This document shows positions 11,085 through 22,736 of a stretch of DNA of 64,000 bases, piece by piece; within the stretch, counting starts at the first letter, position 1, and every line of letters starts with the position of its first letter. The stretch comes from Panicum virgatum (taxonomy: Eukaryota > Streptophyta > Magnoliopsida > Poales > Poaceae). The notes beneath the pieces are model-generated. The model saw only the letters and a list, made by a program, of their open reading frames with translations, had not been told where the DNA came from and did no database searches. The stretch lies in assembly GCF_016808335.1 (NCBI RefSeq), contig NC_053148.1, positions 43,354,930-43,418,929 on the forward strand, read 5' to 3'. The position numbers were made by a program, and so were the translations under genes.

Positions 11085-12312
11085 CGTGGAATTTAACTAA
11101 GGAAGAGGGTCTACCGAACGGACGTAGACAGCGTGGAACAGTGCCACGGTTGATGCGGACAGCGCGCATGCGTACGCCCTAGAAGCCTGGACCAAATAAA
11201 CTCACAACTAAACAGAACTTTACAAAATCGTCTGAAACCATGGTGATCGGGCGACGCAAGGCGTTTGGCGCCGCGGAACCGGCCCGTAGCATCTACATCG
11301 CCGACCATTCCTGTCTTGAGCAGCCCTGGCTCTAGAGAACCAGAAGTCCACGACGGAAAGCGAAAGAAGGGACGGCGACGGCGACGGCGACGGCGACGAT
11401 TAGATTCCTTCCCGGAGCGGCATGGACCAGGCGATTGGGTTGGGTTGGGTTGGGGTACAAGAAAGTGCCTGTCCCTGTTGGAGCTAGCGTGCGCGGTTCA
11501 TCTGCGGTGGAGGAGGGGAAGGTCCCCGAAGAGCAGGGAGGCATTTCGGGAGGGACATTGGGGTGCTTCGTCTTCCTCCGCGCCGGGGAATCCTCGCGCG
11601 GTGGTGGTCCGTGGCTGCCACGGTGTCTCCGATCAGATGAACACACACCGGTGCGGCACACGTCAGATCAAGGTGGTTGGGAGATTGCATCCAGGCCAGG
11701 GTGTGCAGACTGCAGAGGTGTGTGTGGTCGCGTGCGATTTGAAGTGTGGCCATGACTGGGACATGGAACTGCCGGCGGCCGGACTGGTTGGGTTCATTGC
11801 TTGCGCCGGCAAATGAGTGGACGCTCGCCGGACCAGCGCCGCAATGCAAGCTGCGGCTTGCTCGCTCGTCGTCTGCGACCGAGCAACATTGCAGGCCACG
11901 CGGCAGCAGTCCGATCGAGCAACCTCCCTGCGCCAGAACTTACTTTGGTGGTAAAAAAAAAATACCAGAAAGGCTAAGGGTATATAGCTGATTTTTGGGC
12001 GAAAATGTTTTCCGGCTCCTCACGATGAATGTGTAAATTCTCAAACTTTGGCAAAAATAAAAGAGAAGCAGGAATTAATCAAGCAGGTTCAGTGGGGCTA
12101 TTGTTCACGCCCATCATGGAATCTGACCCCATGGCTCCACTGTCCACTTGATGGCCCACCAATGGCCTCAATGATCCCAACCTTTGACCTAGAACTGCAA
12201 ATGGGGACAAAGTTCAGAACAGCTAGCAACACTCGAACGGCTCAACTGCAAGACATTAAGCACTCCAAATCTATCCGTCTATTTTCTAATTAATTCTGAC
12301 AAGGTCCCCGTA
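11085..12312. other. Intergenic region with hexamer repeat
   Basis: No gene is recognised. The middle (11260-11950) is GC-rich and carries several overlapping open frames with no domain. A GGCGAC hexamer microsatellite at about 11371-11398 and a short GGGTT run near 11436-11455 are visible. The longest plus-strand frame (11265-11816) is Arg/Gly-rich and looks compositional. Confidence 0.35.
11371..11398. repeat. (GGCGAC)n microsatellite
   Basis: Four to five consecutive copies of the hexamer GGCGAC are read directly. Confidence 0.9.
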
Positions 12313-13151
12313 CACTACAACAGAAATAGTCTTTGATCCTACACATTAGTCCCGACTACCATTTGACTCAAGACCAATGAAGATTTTAGTCCCGGGTCCA
12401 AAGATTAAGGGGCAGCGGGGAACTTTAGTCCCGGTTGGAGCCACCAACCGGGACTAAAAATCACCCTTTAGTCCCGGTTGGTGGCTCCATCCGAGACTAA
12501 AGGGCTCAACCCTTTAGTCCAAGTTGGTAACACCAACTCGGACGAAAGAGTGACCCTTTTGTCCCGGTTGGTGCCACCAATCCAGACAAAATGCCTCTCC
12601 ACGTGATAGTTCAAAAGAAAGTTATTCTATACTGAGTCACATGTACTACTTAGGTGAGTTGGCAAGAAAACCATACGCTAGTCAAGAGGTCAACGATCAA
12701 ATCCCGCAGGGCGCAAATTTTTTTTAGCATCAGGGATATTTAGTTCCGGTTCTGCCACCTAGGACTAAAGCCTCCAGGCTTTTGTCCCGGAAGCCTAATC
12801 CCGGTTTTCACCCAGGACTAAAGCCTCCAGGCTTTTGTCCTGGAAGCCTAATCCCGGTTTCAAAATCGGGACAAATGACACTTTGAAACCGGGACAAAAA
12901 GCCAGATATGTAGTAGTGGCGCAAAAATTTTTTTAGCATTAGGGATATTTAGTTCCGGTTCTGCCATCCAGGACTAAAGCCTCTAGGCTTTTATCCCGGA
13001 AGCCTAATCCCGTTAGGCTTTCGGGACAAAAGTCTGATTTTGGAACTGGGATTAGGTTTTGAGGCTTTTGTCCCGGAAATCTAATCCCGGTCTCAAAATC
13101 GGGACAAATGGCACTTTGAAACCGGGACAAAAAGCTAGATATGTAGTAGTG
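12313..13151. mobile_element. Non-autonomous CACTA transposon with duplicated right end
   Basis: The left end is CACTACAACAGAAATAG and the right end is TATGTAGTAGTG, the paired termini of En/Spm (CACTA) elements. Between them are many subterminal copies of TTTAGTCCCGGTTGG in both orientations, able to fold into hairpins. The right terminal block occurs twice in tandem (12711-12918 and 12919-13151), each starting GCGCAAA and ending GTAGTAGTG. No transposase frame is present. No clear 3-bp target duplication is seen with either end. Confidence 0.85.
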
Positions 13152-14412
13152 GACAAGGACACTCGTGCGAGAAGTAGACAACAAGATCAAAACCAAGAAC
13201 GGTACGTGGTGAAGACAGGCAGACATGCCAAGCTGCCGTTAGAAACGAGGGATTTTTTTTTTCTCCATCGGAGCTGCTGTCGGATACGATCGCTACAACA
13301 GCTCCGTGCCGCGCCTCGGGGTTGCGTCTCCGGAGTCCGGACACAAGACAAGAGATGAGCCGGCAGTCCGGCACTCGGGGCACTGCAGCCATGACGCAAA
13401 CTGGTGAGCCAGAGCTCAGAGCCTCAGAGGTGGTTGCCACCACGTTGCGCCACAGTTCTGGCCACTGGCAGTTGACGCGCCAGCAGCTGCATCCAGAGTG
13501 AGGGGATAATCCATCTCATACCACTGCTAACTGGGATAGCCCAAGGAATGCCATCGATTAGATAAGAGAGGCTTCCAAACACTTCCAAACAATGAAACAA
13601 TGCCATCATCCATTCCTCTCCCTCATTTCTACCTTTTCTGGCCTACAAATTCATGTGTGTTATACTGTTATCCCCTATCTAGAGGGACAGAGAGAGACAT
13701 CAAATGAAAGAACAGGAGTGTAGAAGGTGCAGGTACCAGCCAGCTCAAAAGAGACATTCGCAAGATTCATGTGAACGTACGCAGCTATTACATCCACAAA
13801 GAGGCCTGGCCTTCTCGTGAAACGACTTCGTACCAAACGGGAGCCGTACAGCGCCACTGGCTCGTACTCTGCGGGACACTGTGCCTTGCTCATCTTTGCC
13901 TGTCAGGAAGAGACAACAAGGCAAAGTGTGCGAGAGAATAATTGAAGCAGTGCCAAGCTGACAGGCAAAAAAAAAAAGAGCATGTTAGGAACAGCAGACA
14001 GAGGGAACAGCTGAAGCATCATCAGCAAGTCCTGAGCCTGGGGCCGCCCACGGCTCAAGATTGCCGGATCATTGCCGCGATCTCGGGCAGCGTCAGTTCA
14101 GCAGAAGAGATGTGCGGGCGCACCGAACACTAGTGCTCGCCGCGGAGAGCCAGTTGCACGCATGGCGTGTCAAGCGGAACAGCTTCCTAGTCCATCAAAC
14201 CTAGCCGTGACCATGAGGGAGTCAGAGGGCCGGGGATCATCATGTGAGGCATTGGCTGGCGTACTGCAGACTAACAGTGCAGGCCTAGTAGTGGATCAAA
14301 TGAGTACGTGGCGCCCCTGTTGATGCAATCATGCAACCTATCCGGAAATCCAGAACGAACATGGCCATCCGCCCATCCCCACGAAATACTGTCTCCCTGC
14401 GACCTTCATTCT
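13152..14412. other. Intergenic region, no gene recognised
   Basis: Moderately GC-rich single-copy-looking DNA. A minus-strand frame at 13675-13893 is preceded by an acceptor-like CTGACAG and could be a short exon, but its translation matches no family I know. Nothing else is supported. Confidence 0.3.
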
Positions 14413-14426
14413 ATCTGTTGCTCTCG
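14413..14426. repeat. Left target-site duplication of the non-LTR element
   Basis: ATCTGTTGCTCTCG here is repeated at 16017-16030, directly after the poly(A) tail of the element between them. Confidence 0.9.
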
Positions 14427-16017
14427 GCGTCGCCCTCCTCCCAGGGCGACACGGGCGGCACCCAGGCCAACACCGCCGCCATCCCTCCCCAACCTCGTCC
14501 ACACCTCGCCGCTGCCTGAGCAAGGGTCCGGAAGTCCGCGTCCCTCCTAGGACGGCGGCGGAGGGGTCCTTTCCTCGCGTATGGGCGTGATTCGCGAGAA
14601 TCTGGGAGGTCTCGCGAGTGGCCCGCGATGGCTGCCGGCTTCAGGTGGGTCTGCCGGATCCGGTGGCTACGGAGTCGGAGGTCTCTCGTTCGGCACCCGC
14701 GGCGGGCAAGGCGGCGCCGCCGCGTCGCTGGGCCGCCCGCGCGCGACCGAGGACGTCGGCGTTAGCAGCAGCCACAGGCTACAGCGGTCGGGCCGCTCGG
14801 GGTCTTCCCGCATGGGAGTCCCGCGGCCGGCGGCGGGCGTGCGACTCCAGCAGCTCTGCGGCCCCGTCTTCGTGGAATCCCGTCGAAGCGGGTCTTCGCC
14901 GCAGCCACGGCCGGCTGCCGTCGGTGCGGTGGCCCGGGCAGCGCCGGGTTCGCATCCGGATCCGGCAGCCCCGGGGCAGGGGACGGTGCCTCGGTGGGGG
15001 CTTGCACGGAAGGCATTGAGACGTGGTGGCGCTGGCTTCACAGAGTTGGAGGTGACCTCTTGGGTGATCTCACCGGCGTTTCCAATGTAGCATGGAGGTC
15101 TCATTCTTCCCAGGCCCGGCCGCTTTGGCAGTTCCATGTGGTTCGCGATGGGTGGCTTCGGGGCTCCCGGATGCAGATCTGACGTCGGCTTGGCCTCCAG
15201 TGGTGACTCCTCTCCGGCAGATGCGCCTTCGGCTTTGGTGTTGGAAGGGCTAGCTCCGGACTTTGCAACTACTTCTGGTGATGACATCTTCAATTTTGCC
15301 TTTATTTTTCATATAGACAAGAGACATGAGTCACCTTGGCTTCATTCGCGGATTCTCTTACTCGAAGACGGATTTCATCTACACTTTGTTCCGGTGGATT
15401 ATGCACGGGTACCCAGTGGCTACTTTGCAGCATGGTATCTCAGGTTACGAATTCAGATGGTCTGCCGGATTTGGAGTTCGTGGCCGTTTAAAGTGGATCA
15501 GGTCTGGTCTATATGGAAGCATTGGCTTGGTAAGAAGGGGGAAGCAACACGGTGTGACTTTGTCGTTGTGGTACTTGTTACTAATTCACCGGTTCCGGAA
15601 AAAAAATTCCTAGGTCTGACCTTAATTGGTTAAACCTGGCAGTGACCTTGTTGAAGGCATTGTTTGGATTAAGATGAATTACTCCCTCAGGTGAAACATT
15701 TGATCTGGCTTTAATTGGTTGGGTCACTGCAATGTCGGCACATACGCGTGCCGTTTCCTCGTTGGAGGCGTTGTCTTAGGAGCCTACTTCATAGTCCAAG
15801 AGCTACTTTGGTTTGCGAAGCGGATGAAGGTGAAGCCGCTTGTGGTAGTTTGCTGCGGCATGATCTTTAGGTCATGGCATTCTCTTTTTTTTTTCCTTTT
15901 TCATAGGCTGTGTGCATCTTAGTTATGCAGAGGCCGGGATGGATCTTATATAATTGTATCATCTTGATGTAATTGTCTAAGATGAATAAAACTTCTCTTT
16001 TCCAAAAAAAAAAAAAA
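14427..16017 (+). mobile_element. Non-autonomous non-LTR retroelement with poly(A) tail
   Basis: A 1.6-kb insertion ends in AATAAAACTTCTCTTTTCC followed by about 14 A and is flanked by a 13-14 bp direct repeat. These are the marks of target-primed reverse transcription. The 5' half is very GC-rich (GGGCGACACGGGCGGCACCC near the start) and the 3' part has a LINE-like untranslated tail (GGCTGTGTGCATC, ATGCAGAGGCCGGG). The open frames inside (for example 14581-15090 and 15136-15633) show no reverse transcriptase or endonuclease motif. It therefore would have needed another element's machinery. Family name not assigned. Confidence 0.85.
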
Positions 16018-16030
16018 TCTGTTGCTCTCG
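16017..16030. repeat. Right target-site duplication of the non-LTR element
   Basis: Second copy of ATCTGTTGCTCTCG. Its first A is shared with the poly(A) tail, so the duplication is 13 or 14 bp. Confidence 0.9.
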
Positions 16031-16451
16031 CGGCAACATCAGGCGGCAAAGCCGTCTGCAGTGACCTAATGACAACAGAATTAGACCATCAGTGTAAAAG
16101 ACAAATACCAGAATAAAAGACTCGATTACTTGCCATCTGTGCAACGTTACAGACTTAGTTTTCTAATCATATACGCCGTCTAGGATTTTACAAGGTAGAA
16201 TGGTAAATGTTGACAGGTTGGAATCAGTTGCTGGATCAACGTAACTGACTTCTGAACAGATTTACTTAGGTAGAACTTCAATCAGTTTTGTTGGCATTTC
16301 ATACCGGCAAATAGAACTGCATGCAAGTCAAAATATTCTACCTGAAACGTGAACTAAAACTGAAAGGACGTATTACCAAAAAAATAAGAACTGAAAGGAC
16401 TGACTTATTAGTGAATTACAACAATTCACCATTGTAGTATCAGTAGGATAA
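16031..16451. other. Intergenic sequence
   Basis: No gene or repeat is recognised. It probably includes the 3' flank of the truncated S28 copy. Confidence 0.35.
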
Positions 16452-17749
16452 TTATGCCATGTCCTGATGATACTGATCTAGCCATCCCTGTATGATCTCA
16501 ACTTCTTGTCTCCTTTGTTCTACAACCCAATCTGGATCATCCTTGGTTGCAGATCTGAGGTCCAAATGATGAGCCCCTGATCACCGAGACATGTAATAGC
16601 ACATAAGTGTACTGCAAAAAATGCTACTGTGATTAAAGAAAAACTGCATTTTATGGCTCACCTTTCTCTGTGACAAGGGCCACGATGCTGGATGAGATAT
16701 TCTTGAGCACCCTATTTGCAACATAGCAATGAAAAAAGGAACCATTAATGTTATGAGACATATGTCTGAAAATATCCTGATGAATTATGAGACATGAGAA
16801 GAAATGATCAGATAGACCTACCCGCCTCGACTCCATGGGTCTCGCATTCCGTTGGAGAAGATGATGTTGCTCCCAAACCTCTTGAGCACTTTATCTGTCT
16901 TCTACAATGAAGTTGTGCAACGCAGCACCAGATGAGCAATTTACAGATACCGGAAATTGTTTCCACTGAAGGCTTATGTATGTACACTGTAACTCTGAAA
17001 ACAACACTTACATGTCCACAATACTCAGTTGTGATCCAATGCGGCCTCGGCCGAACCCTGTTCAACTGAAAACAGGCATCAGACATGTCATCGTAGCTGA
17101 ATGTGTATGGTGGGAACATGCTCTCGTTGGAGGTTGACATCGGCATGATCATCTGTGTGCAAGCCTACACGGGATTGAGTATGTCACAATACAATCACAG
17201 ATGCTCGGTGTTCACAGTAACATGGTACTCTGGTGTTACCTGCCATCCCCAGCCACCGAGTGAAGTATTGGAGTTGTCTTCATACTCAATCTGGTTGCAA
17301 GTCTGGTCTCCTGTGTAGTTGTAGTACAGGCTCGCGGCTGCAAACACCTTTTCCAGGATGTCTGCGTTCGCGGGGAATCCATCGATGATCTTGCACATCT
17401 GGGTAAGTTTTCATGAGAAATGACATGTTCAGTAGCTCTTCTCTATCAATACATGTCGGGTAGGAAATATGTCGGCAGCTTTGAAAATAACATGTTCAGT
17501 AAAATAACATGTCGGGTTGAAAATATGTCGGCAGCTTTGAAAATAGCTCTTGTTCATGCAGGTTCAGTTTGGCAATTTTGTTGAAACGGGAGAAGTTGTT
17601 GCAGAATATGGGTAAAATAGACAACCTCCTTGATGGGGTAGGCAGGTAGATTCTCCAGGAAATTGGCCGGTGTTGGGTACTCCACCATGGCAGTGTAGAT
17701 GAACGCTGTCTCCAGCCAGTTTCCAATGGAATCAGCGTACTTCACAGTC
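16452..17749 (-). pseudogene. Truncated S28 peptidase copy (last six exons only)
   Basis: Six exons correspond one-to-one with exons 5-10 of the intact S28 gene: 17749-17626, 17398-17240, 17164-17012, 16901-16822, 16711-16662 and 16576-16452. All have GT-AG borders, and the exon lengths (124, 159, 153, 80, 50, 125) keep phase to a TAA stop. The acid motif [11 protein letters not shown] and the histidine motif AHHLDL are kept. Exons 1-4, with signal peptide, oxyanion region and the GGSYGG nucleophile, are absent. A Helitron sits 139 bp upstream and no earlier exon was found out to 26941. Without the serine it cannot act as a peptidase. The open frame suggests recent duplication or truncation, though use of a new upstream exon is possible. 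Confidence 0.8.
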
Positions 17750-17888
17750 CTAAAAATTGAGTGGAAGAAAACAATGTCACGAAAAAGTTAAATTTGCAGC
17801 AGGGTTAAAACACATTGGAAGTGTTTAATAGTTCGATAATCTTATTTGCCTGAGATATGCATCGGTTGTATTGTCTTATTATTATTAA

Positions 17889-18601
17889 CTAGGCTATCAA
17901 CCCGTGCTCCCGCACGGACTAATTAAAATTAATATAAGAATGAGGTCAATAATTATAATTACGTATCTCACGCTTTTTTCATCAATTAAATATTCTAACA
18001 CATACTCTAAAACATATATTTATCATTATTTAGTTACAATAAATTTCATTTTGCATCCCACCTCCACATGTATTCGATAGATATATTAGTTGAACTATTT
18101 GTTTGCGAATTGGTAGTCTTATCTCTTCCATCATACATAAATATATGGTGACACATTGTGGGTAGTATTTTATATAAAAAATAATATTAGTAATGATATA
18201 AATTATAATTTAGATTTTTATATTGATATTTTATTATTTTATTATAATTATATAATTTAAATTCAGATTTAGAAGTAATTTAACTTCTAATAATGATATA
18301 ATTGGATAATTTATATGCAAATTTAGGGGCTATTTATATTATAGTGGCATAGGTGGATAATTTACACAAAGATTAGGGGGTTACTTTAGTCTATTTTCAT
18401 AATGGCAGATGTGGGTAATTTATAAGGAAAGATAACAGATTCGATGGCTATTATAATTAGAGTTGTTAGATTGATGGCTAGATGTTTCTGATTTTTGTGA
18501 GAATTTATAAGATTTCTCTATTTTTTTAAGAGTGTCCACCTAGAATCCTAGGTGGCTTCATGTGGAGACTTCAAAGGAGCCTCCAATTAGTAATAGTAAG
18601 A
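17889..18601 (-). mobile_element. Non-autonomous Helitron (713 bp)
   Basis: Read on the minus strand it starts TCTTACTATTAC and ends CTAG. A hairpin (CCGTGC, 4-nt loop, GCACGG; 17902-17917) lies about a dozen bases before the 3' end. The bordering host bases are A at the 5' side and T at the 3' side, the insertion site preferred by Helitrons. The interior is AT-rich and has no RepHel frame. No target duplication is expected and none is seen. Confidence 0.8.
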
Positions 18602-19192
18602 TCGGTGGCTTCTCATTTTGAAGTACTAATGTTAATCCTCACAAGGTGCTCTACAAAAACAGAAGATCACAAAAATCGTTACAAAAACTAGAAATATCTA
18701 GTCACCAATTCGATACTCTAATAATCATTTATGGCAATAATTTCAAGTTATTCAAGAACTGGAGCAGAACCGTAGAAACAAGTATAGGACATGGGTGTAC
18801 AAATGTACACATGATAATTTTTGCCAAAAAGATCGAAGTTAGTAGGTATAATACATCATGCATATACTTGTAACTGGGTCAGATCCTAATACAAATAGCT
18901 TACATTAGGGTTTGAGGTGCTCCATTTTGCACAGCAGGAAGGAAATAGAAGGGATGAGCATACCTAGTGGATGTTTGTCACCAGAAAATGGCCTGGTGAA
19001 AACATAATTAGGGGAACCACGCTAGTACAGTCATCGCCACCAGGAAAGGAAGGCCATGAGAGGGAGCTGCACTGGTTATCACTCATCTGAATGACCATCC
19101 TAGGCAGAGAACCACAAACAAGGAATGGTCGCATAGGCAGCAACCGAGGACAGGGTCAAGGTTAAATTTGATACCACAGCTGGCTTGATTGA
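18602..19192. other. Intergenic sequence left of the Copia insertion
   Basis: No gene is recognised. The segment 19060-19130 (CTGGTTATCA, GAATGACCATCCTAGGCA, AGAACCACAAACA) recurs with changes at 25395-25465 on the other side of the Copia element. A shorter match around CAGCAGGAAGGA occurs at about 18938 and 25110. Confidence 0.4.
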
Positions 19193-19197
19193 TGGAA

Positions 19198-19306
19198 TGT
19201 TGAATTTGGGGGGAAGTTTCTTGCTTGTGTTACCCCCACTCACACACTCCTTTTATTTCATACTTTTACACAAAGGTCCTCTACAAATATTATTTTTACA
19301 CCAACA
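19198..19306 (-). repeat. 3' LTR of the Copia element (109 bp)
   Basis: Begins TGTTGAATTTGG and ends CACCAACA on the plus strand. It is nearly identical to 24696-24807 with a few substitutions and a small length difference. Confidence 0.93.
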
Positions 19307-19450
19307 CTCCCCCCTCAAGATGGGCTAAATATATTTAACATACCCATCTTGTTACATGCTAACTTATTGTCCTTAGGACCTAGACCCTTTGCAAGTCTAT
19401 CAGCTAGTTGATTACAAGACTTGACATACTCTAGCTTTAAAGCCCCACTA

Positions 19451-22400
19451 TCAATCTTCTTCTTGATAAAAAAACCTATTAATCTCCACATGCTTCATGC
19501 GATCAAATTGAACCGGATTATTTGCTATGTTGATCGCTGCTACATTATCACAATGGAGCAACATAGTTTCATTCTTTAATACCCGAAGCTCCTTCAAATG
19601 ACCCTTAAGCCACATCATCTCACACAAAGCTAATGCCATTGCTCTATATTCGGCCTCTGCAGTAGACCGAGACACCACAGCTTGTTTCTGGCTCCTCCAT
19701 GAGAAAATATTACCACCCACAAACACACAATATCCAGATGTGGATCTTCGATCATCCTTACTACTCGCCCAATCAGCATCACAATAGCCTTCCAGATCTA
19801 GGTGTTGGTTTGCCCTAAACCACAACCCTTTATCAGGGCTTCCCTTCAGGTATCTCAGGATTTGATAAACCACCTTCATATCCCAATTCTAGCATCATGC
19901 ATATACCAGCTCACCACACTCGCTGCATAGGAAATGTCAGGTCTCATATGGCAGAGGTATATCAACCGCCCAACTAGCCTCTGATATCTTTCCCGATCCA
20001 CTGGTGACCTGACTCAGCACACATTTGGTGATTCTTATGAATGGGCGAACCACATGGACGACATCCAACCATCCTATCTCCACCAACAGATGAAGAATAT
20101 ATTTCCTCTGGGAGAGAATAATCCCTTTTGACGACCTAGCAATCTCAATGCCAAAAAAGTAACGAAGTGGTCCAAGATACTTTACCTCAAAGGCTTTACC
20201 TAGCCTCTCCTTTTGTTTCTTGATCTCATCCACATCATCTCCAGTGATTAATCTATCGTCAACACAAACAACCATGATAGTGATACGAGAGCCCCGATGT
20301 TTGTAGAAAATTGTGTGGTCACCATTACATTGGGAGTACCTCATGTCACACATTGCTTGCCTGAATCGATCAAACCATGCTCGTGGTGACTGCTTCAGGC
20401 CTTAGAGTGACTTCCTAAGTTTGCACACCTTCCCTAGTGTCTGTTCATTTCCAAATCCTGGGGGAATTTAAATATAGACCCCTTCCTGCCGATCACAATG
20501 GAGAAATGCATTCTTCACATCCAGTTGATGAAGTGGCCCGCCAAAGTTGGATGCACATGAGATCAAGGTTATCACCATACCCATTTTTGCGACAAGTGCA
20601 AAGGTTTCATCGTAGTAAATTCCATATGTCTGACTATATCCCTTCGCAACCAATCTTGCCTTATATCTATCCACCTTTCCTTCAGAAGTTTGCTTCACTA
20701 TGAATACACACAGCCTTCTTTCCTTCTGGGATATGAACAAGTTCCCATGTCTTGTTCTTTTGAAGACCAAATAGCTCTTCTTTCATTGCCTCCTTCAACT
20801 TTGGATCCTGTTTAACACACCTCCAATCCTTCGGAATAGGCACTATTTGAAGAGATGCAACAAAAGTTATATATGCAGGTGAGACACTACAGTATGAGAC
20901 ATACTTAGCAATGTCATGTTCAAAACTATAACGAGAAGGAGGTTTTCCAGCATTGGCTCTAGTATCTCTATGTTGTGCAAGGGGCAATTCTACATGTTCA
21001 AGGGTGGGAGAAACATTACCAACTGAAGTCGGTGAGCTTGATGGAGAGGAGTCTGAGGAGGGATATGGGACTGGTGTCTCAACCTGCTCGGGTTGTGGTG
21101 ATTGCTCCCCCTGCTTCTTAGCCCGCCTTCGGTCATACACAATGGATTGCTTCCCCTGCTCCTCATTCGTCTTCTCCCCCTGCTTCTCATTCGTCTTCTC
21201 CCCAGTTGGGCATGGAATTGTCCCAACAACCACAACCTCATCATCCTCCATCTCCTCCTGACTACTCTGATCACCATCAGCACTACTAGGATCATCGTCA
21301 ACACTATCACCCTTCTCATCACTGCTTGATATTTCTGCGGTTATCACCTCATTCATATCTTGTGGAACCACGCCACCAACAATCACCACTCCTGGGACCC
21401 TACTATCCAAGTCACTACCTTCTTCACCACCATCCTCCCCCTTTCTACGGTCACTTCCATTGACTAGAGAGAAATCTTTCAAGAATTGATCCAGATCACC
21501 CTTCTTTGTGTAGTATGGTTCTTCCTCACGAAATGTTACATCCATACTCACAAATAATCTCCTGCCAATAGGATCCCAAAACTTGTGCCCTTTTTGAGTA
21601 GAGGCATACCCCATAAATATGCACTTGACTACCTGAGGATCCAACTTGCTCACCATTGGCCGATGATTCTTTACAAAGCAAACACAACAAAAAACCTTGG
21701 GTGGAATTTTAAAATCACACCTTCCCAACAAGAGTTCAGTAGGTGACTTCATACCGAGTATTCTTGATGGCATTAGATTGATGAGATATGTGGCTGTCAT
21801 CACTACCTCACTCCACAAATACTTAGGTACATTCATCTAAAATATGAGAGATCTTGCTACCTCAAACAAATGCCGGTTTTTCCTCTCAGCTACACCATTA
21901 TGAGGTGGAGTTCCAGGACAAGTTGTTTGATGAATAATTCCCTGAAAGATATGATCTGAATTCATTATTCATATATTCTGTTCCATTATCAATCCTAATG
22001 ACTCGAACCCTTGCATTGAACTGATTTGCCACCAATTTGTGGAAGTCTTGAAAGCACTAGAACACTTCATTTTTATGCTTAAGCATATAGATCGAAGTCA
22101 TATGAGTGTGATAATTAATAAATGTGACAAACCACTTAGCACCACTCACAGAAGTGACTGAACAAGGACTCCAAACATCTGAGTGAATTAGAATAAATGG
22201 TTCACAGCTGCGAAGGTCAATACTAGGATAGATGGATCTGGTATGCTTGCCAAGCTCACATGCATCACATACAAGTCTACCTTTGTCCACTCCCTTAAAC
22301 ATAGTAGGGTACAACCGACTTAAGCTTTCAAAAGATACATCTCTTAACCGACAATGGAATAGCTGAATTTCCTTCATATCTCCTTCAGCATCTGCTGTCA

Positions 22401-22736
22401 ATGCTGACTCCTCATGACTTATGAACCACAACCCATTACGTCTGACTCCAGTCCCAATCATTCTCCCAGTCCCCCTCTCCTGAAAGACACAAGAGTTTTC
22501 ATCAAATGTTATTGTGCACTTGAATTGATCAATAATCGAGCTTACAGAAAGAAGATTGATTGGAAATGATGGAACGTGCAGGACTGATGGCATGCTAAGG
22601 GATGGTGTACACTCTATAGACCCTACTCCATGAATTTATCGGGATGTGTCATCAGCAATTTGAATGGACTCAAAATGAGTGTAAGGAATGTATGCTTTGA
22701 AAGAACTAAACGTGCTGGTAACATGCTTGGATGCCC
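19451..22736 (-). pseudogene. Copia pol remnant: protease, integrase, RT, RNase H
   Basis: Minus-strand order is as follows. The protease region after GASKHVT continues to PSFPINLLSVSSI. The integrase zinc region contains CDACELGKHTR and the core starts HSDVWSP. The central acid is in RIDNGTEYMN. The segment at 20682-21836 carries the integrase C-terminus and the start of RT. RT follows with the catalytic box as CVDDRLITGDD in place of the usual YVDD. RNase H (19451-19879) has CDADWASSKDDRRSTSG and STAEAEYRA. Stops or frameshifts separate 22057-22593, 20682-21836, 20468-20770, 19937-20353 and 19451-19879. The protease aspartate is followed directly by a TAG stop at 22737-22739. It cannot make a working polyprotein. 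Confidence 0.9.

Noticed and set aside
10505..11095. Target duplication GAATTA/GAATTT for long-TIR copy 1
   Set aside because: The match is short, inexact and not at equal distance from the two ends.
11265..11816. 183-codon plus-strand frame
   Set aside because: Runs through a GGCGAC microsatellite and is low complexity; other strands are open too, so composition explains it.
12640..12710. tRNA-like segment (GGTCAACGATCAAATCCC)
   Set aside because: No cloverleaf could be formed; it is within the CACTA interior.
12313..12918. CACTA element ending at the first GTAGTAGTG
   Set aside because: The second copy of the right end is contiguous and equally good; neither gives a target duplication, so I kept the longer span and noted the alternative.
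14667..15293. 208-codon minus-strand frame in the non-LTR element
   Set aside because: GC-driven open frame; no RT, endonuclease or host domain, and antisense to the poly(A) orientation.
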